A stretch of 64,000 nucleotides of DNA, from positions 48,453,458-48,517,457 of the forward strand of contig NC_084922.1 in NCBI RefSeq assembly GCF_958298935.1, in the 5' to 3' direction. The first letter of the stretch is position 1. Each line of letters starts with the position of its first letter. Both the position numbers and the translations under genes were made by a program. This DNA is from Phragmites australis (lineage: Eukaryota > Streptophyta > Magnoliopsida > Poales > Poaceae). The notes under the pieces are model-generated. The model was given only the letters and a program-made list of their open reading frames with translations. It made no database searches and was not told the DNA's origin. Shown here one piece after another: positions 10,088 to 21,561 of the stretch.

Positions 10088-12818
10088 CTATCTCCCGGGC
10101 TGAATCACCACATGCTGCAGTCAGCAAGCAATTGATCAGATTAGAGATAATGAGCAATGCAGATGTCAATGTCAGAATACTACAGCACGAGCCCACGCGA
10201 ATAAACAATTAACATTGCGAAGAATTGGAAAACCTCACCTTGATCTGCGTCCGGTTGTAAGTGTACGTGACGTGGATGAGACCGTCGCTGCTGGTGATGA
10301 CGGCCGGGTAGGAGAACTCCATGGACGCGGCGTCCTCCAGCGTCACGACCTCTCTCCACGAGTCGCCGTCGTCGTCGGAGACGGCCACCTTGAGCTGCTC
10401 CCTGGAGCGGGTGTTGTACGCCAGCACGAGCTTGCCGTCGCGCGTCCTAGTCCCATCGATACCTGCACACGCGTTGGCGCGTAAGCATACTGGGCACACA
10501 CGACGTACGTGTCTCGGGCTCTCGGCTAGAACTGATCACGTACCTGAGTTGGGGTTGGGCAGGGCGGTGGGCGCGGCGTGGCTCCAGGTGAGCCCGTCGT
10601 CCTTGGACTCGGCCATGTAGACTTTTCCGAGGCTGGTGAAGGAGCGCATGAGCACGCGCAGGGTGGCGTTGGTTCTGGTCGCGTAGGGGAACGGCTGGAT
10701 CACGCCCTGCGCCACGTCCTTCACGTAGATCGGCCCGTGCCGCCTCCATGACCGCCCGTAGTCCTCGGTCACCTGTCAAGGAAGAAAAGTCGTGGGATCG
10801 GTCAGAAGAGCGGCTGGCGCGCGGTGGGCGCTGGGCTTTCGGCCAGGGAAGTCGTGCGTCTCGTGGCCCGTGGGACGGGATGGAAAGCGGGAGGCAGTAT
10901 TGCTGGGCTTTTTGCGTGATAGCGTGCGGCGGGGCGGCCTAGGTCAGCCAGCCCGATATGGCGCGGCGGACCAGTTGAGTCGGGCTACCATCCGCGCGGA
11001 CCAGTTGAGTCGGGCGAGCTGTGTGAGGGAAGATGGGCTGAGCAGCCCAGCACGGCTTGAAGGCTCGGCTCGGTTCGAACAACTGCACATCCTCTCTCTC
11101 AAAAAATAAAAAATAACAACTGCACCATGATCGATCCTTCACACGATAGCTGAGAGAGAGAGAAACGGTGAACTCACGCACGTCTATCCATGACCCCCAC
11201 GAGTTCCAGCTCTCGACCGAGGAGCCACACATCATCCGCCCGTCGCTCAACAGGAGTGGCTGCATGCACATAAATACATATAACATGGATTAGTTGTTGC
11301 TGCTCGGTCATATCACATTTGGCATCAAAGTCGCGTATAAGATGTGCTGGAACACGCATGCCTTGTTCTTGGTAGGGCCGAGGATCCCCGGAGGCAGCAG
11401 CTCGCGCGGGAGCCACGTCGCGCCGCCGTCCACCGACCGCTTCATCGCCCCGGTCCAGCTGCAACAACGTTTCATGCGAACATGCATGTCTCAGAGGAAC
11501 ACGAGACCCTGAAAATTCAATCGCGCTCGCAACAAGTTGTCCGAACGCGCAAGGACGAGTTGATGCCGGAGTTGATCTGGTCGTCCACTCGGTCCAACGC
11601 GGTTACGTTGCGTACCTGCGCACGTCGGGGCCGATCTTGTAGAATAGAAGCAACTGGGAGCTGTTTGGCGGTTTGAACAGAACAGGGTTCCACATCGGCA
11701 CGTTCTGCTCTTGGTCCACGACCTGCGGTGGTTGCCAGCTCCCGTCCTGAAACGACACAACCATTCCGTTATTTGAGTCTCACGTATCACCCAACTCAAA
11801 CGGTAAAGGATGTACATGCTCGCTAATGGATAAACTAGAAGGTGCTAAAAGAAACTATGTTAGATAACTACGCTTAGCATACAACTTAAGGGGCATCGGA
11901 TGTACATGTTCTAACCTTAGCACTGGTGCTATTCATTCTAGTATTGCCACCCTTGCTTACATCCTTTAGCACCAGGACTAGCCTATTTCTCACTTATTTG
12001 GCTTCTCCTTAGCACCAATCGATGTACATGCTTTTAGTATCAGCCAACACCAGATTTATCTCCGATCGCTGGATATTAACTTATCGCAAGTCGTGACTTG
12101 ATAATTTCAGAACGAGTTTAAGCTGTGGGCCGTAACAAAGTACTCTAATTTCAGAACGAGTTTAAGCTGTTCCAGTAAGCAGTTCTGCGGATGCTTAGCT
12201 CGAATTTCAAGAGGTAACTCCGTCAACAGACCTTGAATCTTTGAGACCAGATTTTTACATCGGGAGCACCTTCCTTTGATCCGGCGAAGTAGGCCACCAG
12301 GAAGTGATCCTTCTCAATCTGCACTTCAGAACTTCAAGGTTACGCATGAATGCCGCGCGCGTGCGCCCAGCTGTATTCTTGAACAGCCGGCAAAAAGGGA
12401 CCGAAAATAAATTCAGAAACAATGGAAGAAAACACATTAATCTAGAGCAACTGACCTCCACGATGGTCGAAGCATGACAGCTCTTGAACGGGACGCTGTC
12501 GGCGGCGAACGTGAAGCCCTTGCTCACCACCGTCCATCCACCGCTGGAGTTCTTGCTTCCATCCAGAATCTCCCTTCTCAACGGCACAACGACGTCCCTC
12601 CTACGTTAAATACAGCGATCGATCGATATCACTTATACTTTTTACACGGAAACTATCAATGAGCAAAGAAAACGAGCTCAGGCCTCAAGCACAACAAACT
12701 GACGGAAATACAGTACTTGCCTGTGTTTCGGAACAGCAGGCCGGCCGTCGGCCGCGGCGAGCATGCAGAGAAGCAAGAGCGGGACGACGCCCGCCGGCAC
12801 CGCCGCCGTGGTCATCAT
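10088..12818 (-). CDS. Secreted BNR/Asp-box sialidase-like protein, nine exons
   Basis: Coding exons on the minus strand are 12721-12818, 12456-12600, 12232-12318, 11616-11746, 11362-11458, 11182-11259, 10544-10772, 10239-10462 and 10088-10114. They sum to 371 codons plus TAG with consistent phases. The start [10 protein letters not shown] leads into a hydrophobic signal peptide ending near LAAADG (about residue 25), so the protein should enter the secretory pathway. Asp-box motifs (S-x-D-x-G-x-T/S-W) are seen at about residues 162-169, 214-221, 268-275 and 317-324, and MWNPVLF and [14 protein letters not shown] fit the BNR_2 sialidase-like propeller family. Plants are not known to make sialic acid, so the substrate is unknown and hydrolase activity should not be assumed. 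Introns 1 and 5 start with GC (CAG|GCAAGT and AAG|GCATGC), the rest with GT. The last exon codes only HVVIQPGR. The family is confident and the exon model is good. Confidence 0.88.
12103..12170. repeat. 24-bp direct repeat in intron 3 of the sialidase-like gene
   Basis: AATTTCAGAACGAGTTTAAG plus CTGT occurs at 12103-12126 and again at 12147-12170, 44 bp apart. Probably a local duplication, or part of a small insertion in this 485-bp intron. Confidence 0.8.
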
Positions 12819-14589
12819 CGTTTGCGAAGCGCTGGCTCGGTTCCGTGGTTTGCCGGCCGGTCGATGTTTCGGTCCGCGTTTGCGTCGTCCTGATTCTCTT
12901 ATGCTTATTTTCCCCTTGACTACGTCTCGTGGCATAATGTCTTCACAGCCGGAGTTGCTAGAGTTTGAGCAAGGCGTAACAAAATTGACTTCACCTCACG
13001 AGAAGAAGAATGTGTCATGGTCCTCATGGACTGGCACGTACGATGTGTTATTAATCGTATATCCCTATCACTAGAATTTAGCGTTGTTTGGCTATAAGTT
13101 TTCAATATGAAAAATTGACTGCATTTTTAGAATGGCCCAAATACTGAATTTCCATTCCAATTTCCAAAAAAAGACTATCAGAATTTATATTTACTTAAAT
13201 GCAGCAACTCAAATCCTTTCATTAATTGCTTACCTTATTAACCATCCTACTTTAAATAACAGGGGCGCCAAAACTTATTAGTTTTTTTATTTGCTATGCA
13301 TAATTGGTTCTGCATCTCTTAATAGAAATATCAACCTTGGATCTAGTCTAAAATATAAAAGCATGAGTTGGAACAATTCTATACACACCCCAAAAACTTA
13401 AGATATGTCAACATCTAACAAATCCAAAATCCGAGATTTGTTTATAGTGTTTTATTCAATCCAATATTAAGAATAAGTTGTCACAACCATTAGAAATCCA
13501 ATGTCCATCATAACAAGTGTCCATGGGATTACCTAAATTCTCGGATCTTAATCTAATGGACAAAATTACATTGATCCTCCACTCCCCCTCACCCGATTTA
13601 TGTTTGTTTGAGACAGGTACTTATATTGGGTGATATTATCCGGTGGGTCTGGATTTATACCACCTTAGTAAGGGTACACGCATTTTCCTTGTAATAAGGT
13701 AGTTTCCTTCCCCAAGCGCAACAGAAGAGGAGGAGTTTGTTTTATTTCAATATTTATAGGTTGAAAAAAACTCTTGTATTTCAAACAGGATCTAAACTCT
13801 AAGCTTCAAATTAATATGTTCATAAAGTTGCTCGGACACTTATAAATCGGTGGAGCAGCGAGAGGACAGGTCCATGAACTCTTAATTTATTCACTACTCT
13901 ATTTTCTTTTTACTCTTCCTGAAATTATCCAGCTGTTTCGCTCCAGCTACCGCAGGAGGGTGTGTCTTGCTGTGTTCTCAACAACACATCGTCGCGCTTA
14001 ATGGATCAAACAATGAGGTCCTCTAAGCCTCTAAGGCAAGATATAAATTGAATGTTAGGCAGAAGACCCCAAAGATTTCGCTGAAAGCACAATGGAGTCC
14101 ACGAACGCCCCAAGTTTCTTACGCATCGACATGCGATCGTGCCACGCAGCTGAGCAATGCCCACAGGACGGCACGACGCATACCGCTTTTCCCTCTCATG
14201 CTGAGCCCACGGACGACACAAGTTTCAACCACCCAGCCGGCCTGAGCTCAGTAGCTCACCATCCTCCTCCGCAGTCCGCGCCGCAGGCGCCGTGACAAAA
14301 CGCCGCGTTTGCGAGTCAGAAACCCCCCGCGGTCTCGCATCATAGCCCTTAGCCCACGAGGAACCGGCCCCGTCACCTCGCCAGCCCTGTCGACGCGGCA
14401 CCGCGCCCGGGACACCACGGCCAACGTGTCCTCCCCTCCGCCCGCCTCAACTCGTCCTTATCCCTCCAGCACGCCGCCGCCTCGGGACGCACAATCCCAT
14501 GCACCCACTGCGCGCCGCGCTTGGCCGCACCCGCGCGCACCCTTCCAAACTCCACAGCGCCTTTCTGGTCCAGGCAAGAAATCGCCCGC
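12819..14589. other. Intergenic region between the sialidase-like gene and the cystatin
   Basis: Divergent promoters should lie here. The centre (13080-13900) is AT-rich without coding potential, and 14050-14580 is GC-rich upstream sequence of the cystatin. No element borders were found. Confidence 0.35.
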
Positions 14590-14597
14590 TATATAAA
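14590..14597 (+). promoter_or_regulatory. TATA box of the cystatin gene
   Basis: TATATAAA in a GC-rich setting, 122 nt upstream of the ATG. It implies transcription start near 14620 and a 5' UTR of about 100 nt. Confidence 0.7.
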
Positions 14598-14718
14598 GGC
14601 CGGACCGTACACTGCTCAGTGCTCAGGCATCACTCGATCACAAGCGCTGTCATAACTCAGCAATTCACACTGCACTAGTGACAAGCGGAGCGGAGTACGT
14701 GACCGCGCGTACGGGGCA

Positions 14719-15156
14719 ATGGCTCGTCTGCTCGGCGCCTTCGTGCTGCTCGTCTTGGTTGTGGCCGTGGCGTCAGCGCGCGCCGACGAGCCGAGCGGCA
14801 GCGGGGCCGCCATACGGCAGCTGCACGGGGGCGGCGCCCGCGGGAGGAAGGTGGGCGGCAGGACGGAGGTGCGGGACGTGGAGAGCGACAGGGAGGTGCA
14901 GGAGCTCGGCCGGTTTTCCGTCGCCGAGCACAACCGGCAGCACGGATGCTGCGGTGACGGTGGCAGGCTCGAGTTCGTCAGGGTGGTCGCGGCGCAGCGG
15001 CAGGTGGTCTCGGGCCTGAAGTACTACCTCCGCGTTGCCGCGGCAGAGGAGGGCGCGGAGAACGGCGGCGAGCGCGTGTTCGACGCCGTCGTCGTCGTCA
15101 AGCCCTGGCTCGAGTCCCGCACGCTGCTCATGTTCGCGCCGGCCGCCGCGAAGTAA
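14719..15156 (+). CDS. Phytocystatin (cysteine protease inhibitor), secreted
   Basis: A single-exon gene of 145 codons. Residues 1-22 form a signal peptide (MARLLGAFVLLVLVVAVASA). The cystatin domain carries all family marks: the N-terminal GG at 46-47, the plant signature LGRFSVAEHN at 63-72, the inhibitory loop QVVSG at 95-99 and PW at 129-130. Proteins with these features block papain-type (C1A) cysteine proteases by wedging the GG, QxVxG and PW regions into the active site; in plants they act in seed protein turnover and insect defence. Unusual points are an extra Cys pair (HGCCGDGG, 76-82) between the signature and the loop, and a Gly/Arg-rich linker before GG. A TATA box lies at 14590 and AATAAA at 15338. 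A diverged second copy starts 0.9 kb downstream. Confidence 0.93.
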   Translation: MARLLGAFVLLVLVVAVASARADEPSGSGAAIRQLHGGGARGRKVGGRTEVRDVESDREVQELGRFSVAEHNRQHGCCGDGGRLEFVRVVAAQRQVVSGLKYYLRVAAAEEGAENGGERVFDAVVVVKPWLESRTLLMFAPAAAK

Positions 15157-15337
15157 AGCGTGTAGCAGTGAGGAGTAGAGTCTCTCCTACTTTTGGCCTG
15201 GAATCTCGCAGACCGTGGAGTAAGAATAAGTGTTATGTTTGTAAGAGTAGCAGTGAGTGAAGGCGAACGTTGCGCCGGTCCATGTTTTCTGTGAGACCTT
15301 TTTTGAAGGCTATTGTACAAACAGATGAGAGGGCGAC

Positions 15338-15343
15338 AATAAA
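15338..15343 (+). terminator. Poly(A) signal of the cystatin gene
   Basis: AATAAA, 182 nt after the stop codon, in otherwise non-coding sequence. Confidence 0.55.
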
Positions 15344-16073
15344 TCGGTATGCTTGTTGAAGGCTACTTGTTGTTTATCAGAGCTTCCAAATCAGTGAAGG
15401 AATGAATTTATGGATGTAAGCTCACTGTTCAGGAATCACCCAGAGCCATTGAGCTACACTGCTAGGTTCTAGCTCATCGATCTGACATTGTGGTGCTTCT
15501 TTAGAACCTGTCTGGCCTTCTCTCGGCAAGCAGAGATCACACGGCCATCACGCACGTTCATACTGTCTACTGAAGAACGCAGGCATGCAGATTTTGATCA
15601 TTATCTAAAAATCCAGATTTTGATGAGTCACAGTCCGCCGCGACAAGCGATAACTGCATCACGTTTCCTTCCATGCTCCGTTTCTCACTTTTCCTCCTCT
15701 TTTCAGTTGTGATGTTTCGTCTTTGTTTACTCGAAAGGTGGGTCAGTGATCAGTGATCACCGTGCAGTGCACGCATGCAAACACGATCCCATCGTGAGCA
15801 ACAAAGAAGATCAAGCAAACCCATCATCAGTGACAAGAAAGTGAGGCCACTCGACAGAAACGCTTCACCCGGTCCTCGGCAAGTTGCGCCGGATGACAGC
15901 CAAATCCACGTGAAGCAAGCATGCCGCGCGCGCCAAGGCGCCGCAGGCTCGCGCCTTTCACCATCCTTTACGTGTCCTTGCTGTTTGCATGCGCGCCATC
16001 TGCTGCACTACAGCACTGGCTAGATCTGCGAAGCTGCGAATTCAGTGCAATTTCCGAACCAAACAATAGCAGC
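15344..16073. other. Spacer between the two cystatin units
   Basis: No recognisable gene or repeat. It should hold the promoter of the second cystatin if that gene is live, but I see no convincing TATA box. Confidence 0.35.
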
Positions 16074-17375
16074 ATGGCTTCCAAGCGGCGCACCTTGTTC
16101 GTTCTGCCCCTCGTCCTTGTGCTCCTCCTGTCACCCTCTGCTCTGCTCGCCTCGCTGACGAGCTCCAGCCTTAAAATGGTTTATATCTTTCACGGGTAAG
16201 TAGCGGAAGAGAGGACTAGTAGAACATGTGATTTCTCGTCTCGTCAGGTCAGTGGCGGAGGCGGGCATACAACACCTGCGTGAATAGTCTATCAAAATCA
16301 AGTTTAGTTGCTTGTGCATGTGCAGCATTTTTTGTAGTTTTATTTCTTTTGCTATATAGGCAAATATATAAATATATAGGAACTGTGTGAGTTAAGAGCC
16401 TGATTGTGACATATAACTGAGTCTGATTATGACGCGTCACAATCGCTCGATTTTCCTCTATATATATGTTGGTCGTCACCATAAAGAAGAGGTATATACG
16501 TAATTAGGGTTTTATCAATTTCTCTCTGTTGTGCTGTCGCACGTAGTTTATTGTATCTCGCTACGTCGGCGTGAGCAGTTCTCTGGAAACTGTCGCTCTT
16601 GGGATCCTGCATCGGGAGAGGACGAATAAGGTTTTTGAAAAGCACTCATCGTGACTGCTCACGATCAGTTTCTTCTACATCATCATGATCTACTTTGACT
16701 ACTTCATTATCTTCATCATCGTCCACTACATTGACATTAAAGAAGTCTGTATCTCACGTCACAATCGGATACGTACATTATAATCTACATTATATTTGAT
16801 CAAAATTATGCTTGAGTATCTAGTCGAGACTCTTTGAATTTAGTCGAAATCCTGCTTGAGTATCTGGTCGAGGCTCTTTGAGATTAGTTGAAATATTGCT
16901 CGAGTATCTAGTCGAGACTCGTCAGAGCTAGTCGAACTCTATTTAGTGATAGTCGAGACTTATCGGAGCTAGTTGAAACCTAGTCAATATTGATTATCTA
17001 TATTAATTTTTGTCCATGATATACAATTGAAATAAATTATATTTAAAAATACTATTTTTTTCCAACAAGGGCGCGGCAGGATGGTCGGCAGCAGAAAACG
17101 TCGAGGGCAACAGGGAGGTGCAGGAGCTCGGCCTCTTCTGCGTCATGGAGCACAACCGCCGCGGCTCCCACCGGCTATTCTTCTCCAGGGTCGTGGCGGC
17201 GCAGACGCAAGTGGTCTCTGGGATCAAGTACTACCTGCGCATCGCTGCTTGTGACGGGCACGGCGCCGGCGAGCAGGTCTTCGACGCCGTCGTCGTTGTC
17301 AAGGCCTGGCTGCAGTCCCGTGTGCTCGCCTCCTTCATGCCGGCGGCTGAGCAGCTGGGATATGAATACCCTTAG
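16074..17375 (+). CDS. Second, diverged cystatin, split by non-coding sequence (gene or pseudogene)
   Basis: The first part (16074-16178) codes MASKRRTLFVLPLVLVLLLS, a clear signal peptide. The second part (17070-17375) codes a cystatin domain beginning GAAGWSAAENVEGNREVQEL and ending in TAG. A splice from ATG|GTTTAT at 16179 to ACAAG at 17069 joins them in frame to give 136 codons, but the donor is weak. The strongest nearby donor (GGGTAAGT, 16196) gives the wrong frame. Key motifs are altered: the signature reads LGLFCVMEHN (Leu for the basic residue, Cys for Ala/Ser), and PW has become AW, while QVVSG is intact. NREVQELG and VFDAVVVVK match the neighbouring cystatin, so this is a tandem duplicate. 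It may have an intron enlarged by insertion, or it may have been broken by one; inhibition may be weakened. Confidence 0.55.
16810..16985. repeat. 44-bp tandem repeat, three to four copies
   Basis: GCTTGAGTATCTAGTCGAGA-type units start at 16810, 16854 and 16898, with a further degenerate unit after them. They lie inside the sequence that splits the second cystatin. The sequence before them (16490-16640) resembles a Copia LTR leader. Confidence 0.75.
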
Positions 17376-18150
17376 CTGAATCGTCGAATCCTCCCAAGGA
17401 AGGTGAAGATGAACGGCGAGCATGCATATGTGCTGTGTCGTTGTTGCCTTATGTCTACTTAAGATGTGATCTGCTGACTGCTGTTCTGTATCAAGTGCGC
17501 GTGCGAGAGAATTGAGTGAAATGTCTCCGAACTCCGATCTGCAAGTGTCCCAGCTCCGTGCACCTATGCTAAATCAAATGACAACCAATACCAAATCAAT
17601 ACTGCACTTTGACCCTCGTTTTTAGGCAGATTTTGAGTCCTTGTTAGACTTCTCCAAGGAAAAGGGCTTGCTTTGAACAGTCCCAAAACTGAAGAAGCAA
17701 CGTTGTTCATCCGTCAACAATTTGGTAAGTTGCAAAACTGGCTTCTGTTTATCTATGTAAGTTTCCTACAATTTTAAAACTGAATCGATTATATGAGCTA
17801 AGCTCTGTAAGCTGTGTTTGAGTTCATTATGTCTACGTGAGAAGACTAAAACTGATCAAGTCCTAGATTTCATGGAAAGGTTGTTTCAACGTCGACTAAC
17901 TTGTTAGGTTTCGTCATCCGTCTCGAACCAACATCATGTGAGCTGGAGCTGCCATTTTGCCTTGTCATCGTAGCAAGTATCCATGCCCGTCCAAGCTACG
18001 CAGACTATTCTGTTATCCCCAGCACTGATTTTTTGACGATCTTCTGATGGTTCAGTTGCTCAAGTACGCCTTAAATTTACCTGCCCCGTCTTCACATCGA
18101 TCCGACCTCCGGGCACTTGCTTCAACGCAAGTCGCAAGGCTAGGCGCCTA
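17376..18150. other. Spacer downstream of the second cystatin
   Basis: Includes the likely 3' UTR of the second cystatin. No other coding region or repeat recognised. Confidence 0.35.
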
Positions 18151-19860
18151 CACGAGCAGGGCAGCAGTTCTGGACGTGGTTTAATGTAATCGATGTATTG
18201 CTTGAGTTTTGAGGATGGGTTATACAGAGTATAATATTTAGAGGGCAAGAAGTTTCTCCTAAAGATAAGGTAGATATACTAGGATTACAATCAAGCGTTG
18301 TGGACAGGAAGAGCGTTGCGAACACTATGATAGGAGAAATCGACGAGTTACTCAAGCAGATGGTGGTAACCTTTTATGCCGATGTCAAGGTAGCCAAGAG
18401 CGAGATGAGTAATCGTGATCGACTTAGCTGTAGTTGGGTTTGCTGGTGATGAAGTAGCCACACATGAAGCCATGGGGACAAGAAGGCACCATGGTGACGG
18501 GGTGCAAGGAGGCCCAGGGAAGAAGATGGTGATGCAGTCGAGACAATCGTTGAGATAGAAAGTTGATGCTGAAGACGCTATCGAGGCCGCCATTCATGAG
18601 GCATGCATCGGGTTTGTCAGGCCCGGGAACGCGTCAGGGATGAAAGCACGTACCAGTGTTGCAAATACTAGAGGTGTTAGAGAGAGGGCCCAACCATACG
18701 TCAGTGTCTGAGGGACCAGCAGAGAAAGCCTTCAAGATGGTTGTGGCGCATAGTGCGGCGTGGGGTAGAAGGTGCCGATGTATCCCATAGTTGCTGGAGT
18801 AGATGAATGTAGTTGCGGAATAGACGACGACAAGGTTGTGCTGGACGAATGCGGAAGGGTGCAGGGGCCGGACGATCAGGAGGGGATGCGGCAGCAGTGC
18901 TCGATGAGGCCGGCGAAGAACTCGATCAGCGTGATGAAGACCATGTGCACCGATAATTGAGGCGATGACACGCCAAAGAGAGGTGTCGTCATTCGATCGG
19001 AGAGTCATTGATGCACAGGAATGACGATGTAGGGTGACAGCAAGAGCCACCGTTGGTTGGATCGTGCTTGGAAAGGCATTGTGGCCATGGGTGGTGATGA
19101 CCATAGGAGGCAACATAGTAGCCCGAGGGAGTGATGCAGCGTCAGCCTCGGTACTCGGAGATGAGACGAGCGTACTCATGGACGAATATTACGGGAGCCA
19201 GGAGGAATTGCGCATGATCGACTGATCAAACCGAGGGCACGCGACAGAGGCGTCCCGATTGGTGGTGGTGAACGATGAACCGGCGTGGAGCGCCGTGCAG
19301 ATGGAGTGGTGAGGCAACGACACATGAGGGCGTACCCTGGAGCGCCACAAGCCCGACTATGCCGCTCGTTCGGAGATGAGGAGTGGCTGGTGGAGTCGAC
19401 GCCGATGTCAGAGTAGAGGTGCGTGAGATTGATGGGTTGTGGGCGAAGCAAACCGATCTTTCATAGGAAAAAATAAAGAGAAGATATCGATCAACGAGAG
19501 AGAAATAAAAACCCTATCAACAAATCGGTAAAAGACTCTATGGCGACCAATCGATACGATTGGCCACATGAATACTAACTATGGGTTGCGCAGCTCCCAT
19601 GAAGATCATAGAGATTGATCTCCCCGGAGGGTCGTGGCGGAAGCGATAATTTGGAGCTAGGATCGAAACCTAAACTGATACTAGGAAGAATATGAAGATG
19701 GCTTAGTGTGATCCATGTATTGCTGTCTCGAGAGCGGATTATATAGAGTACAGCGGTTGGAGGGAAAAAGACTCTCCTAAAAATAAGACATTTATGCTAA
19801 GATTATAATCAATTCTATACTATTATATCTAGACATATCTTAACCTCCACTACTTAAAAA
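18150..19860 (-). mobile_element. Possible non-autonomous Copia-like element
   Basis: Two similar direct stretches, 18181-18296 and 19702-19812 (about 70% alike by eye), share ATGTATTGCT, then TATA.AGAGTA, then TCTCCTAAA.ATAAG and AGGATTACAATCAA-like blocks. Read on the minus strand they look like the U3/R part of a Copia LTR with an AGAGTACATATAT-style TATA region. The sequence between them is GC-rich, without stops over long stretches but without a recognisable gag or pol. LTR ends and a target duplication could not be fixed, so borders are approximate. Confidence 0.45.
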
Positions 19861-21183
19861 ATACAAAATAGTTCCTAAAACCTTCCCACACCCTCCACGT
19901 TCTGCCTCTACGTCATGTCAGCTTCGGAGAAGTGAGAACGATAACCTGCAAGAACAGTTGCCTACAAGAGGGATTATCATAAACAGCGCAGCAGGCAGCA
20001 CTGAGGTTCCACAGCAGCAACGAAGGAATCATCGCGTGCTCCGGCTCGAACATGAAGCAACCTGCATATCTCGTTCTAAGAGTTGGTGCCAGTAAAGGTG
20101 AATCAACGCACCAGCAAGGCAGCAATTGGGAACGCGTGGGTATTTGTAGGCGATGCGGCTGCCGCTGTGTTTGGCAATCGGGTCGGCGCGGGAGCTGGGT
20201 GCGGAATAGGGCTGTCAACTAGCCGAGTTCAGCCAGTTCTTTTTAAGTCGAGGTAAATTCGAGTTAAAGATCTAGTTAAACTTATAATCAGTCTTAAGCT
20301 TGAATTTTATAGAAACTCAAGTGGAGGTCAATTCGAGTTAAAGGTCTAGCCAAACTAATAATAAATTTTTATCTTGATTTGTTAGTGTCTCGATTTGAAC
20401 TCAAATCGAGACTAGAGTGAGTCTCAAGCTTTTTTAATAGATATATTATAAACATATGTGTATGTAGTTATATGATCTAAGTTTAGGTAATTGGACTTTA
20501 GTTTGAATGGTAAAGTTAAAAAAATAAATTTGACTAAAACAAATGAACATTGAATATGTCTTGACAAAAAATAGTTAGAATTAATCGAGTTTTAGATGAG
20601 CTATTTAAGCTCAAACTCGATAGGCTCGTGAGCTTCTAGCTATACTAGAGCTTAACTTGTTAGTGTCTCAAGTCTACATCGTATTAAGTCTATTAGCGCA
20701 TCAACCTGTGCGATTGCACATGCTAGAAATTTAGCATACAACTGAATTTTAGATATTTATGTTAATAATAATTGTATGCTAAGATACATCAACTATTTAT
20801 ATTTAAATATTAGAATATAAAATATAAATGTAATTTTTATTCATAATATTGAAATCATATTTATTATTGTGAATAGATCTAATTTATAATTTTCATTTTA
20901 TGTGTTATGCAAATTGATTTTTATTTGTTTCTTGATTTTTTGAAATTATTATTATTATTTTTAATATCGTCACTGTATCTCATATTATTATTTTTAAATA
21001 CATTATAAATTCTTTGATATTACTTTTATGTGATAATCCGTATATGTTTGCGTTCTGTTGTTTTAATTTTGTAATATTTGATTACACGTATATTTAATTG
21101 GCATATTTTAATTGATTTGGAAAAGTGTGTTTATTGCTAACGTAACTAAGTTGGAGTTTGCTAACGTAACCTTGTTGGACAAA
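19861..21183. other. AT-rich spacer
   Basis: 20220-20420 contains two related blocks with AATTCGAGTTAAAG.TCTAG, an internal duplication in likely old transposon sequence. The remainder is extremely AT-rich and non-coding. Confidence 0.35.
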
Positions 21184-21561
21184 GGATATCTATAAAAAAA
21201 AAGAAGGAAAGATCAAGAAGGAAGTAGTCTTAGAGTTGGACTCTGATTTGTTTTTTAATCTTTTATTTCTTCTGGTTGTTGATCTATGGTTACAGTTAGT
21301 CAATCAATCAATTCGACGATCAGATGTTTTGCTTTTTTATGAGAATTTCTAGAATTTTTCTAGGATTAATATGGATATCTATAAAAAAAAAGAAGGAAAG
21401 ATCAAGAAGGAAGTAGTCTTAGAGTTGGACTCTGATTTGTTTTTTAATCTTTTATTTCTTCTGGTTGTTGATCTATGGTTACAGTTAGTCAATCAATCAA
21501 TTCGACGATCAGATGTTTTGCTTTTTTATGAGAATTTCTAGAATTTTTCTAGGATTAATAT
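21184..21561. repeat. Perfect 189-bp tandem duplication
   Basis: 21184-21372 and 21373-21561 are identical base for base, starting GGATATCTATAAAAAAAAAG and ending CTAGGATTAATAT. They are non-coding and AT-rich; the unit resembles the R/U5 part of a Copia LTR (GAGTTGGACTCTGATTTG). Either a recent duplication or an assembly artefact. Confidence 0.97.

Noticed and set aside
16074..16199. Using the strong donor GGGTAAGT at 16196 for the second cystatin
   Set aside because: Joining it to 17070 puts the cystatin domain in the wrong frame.
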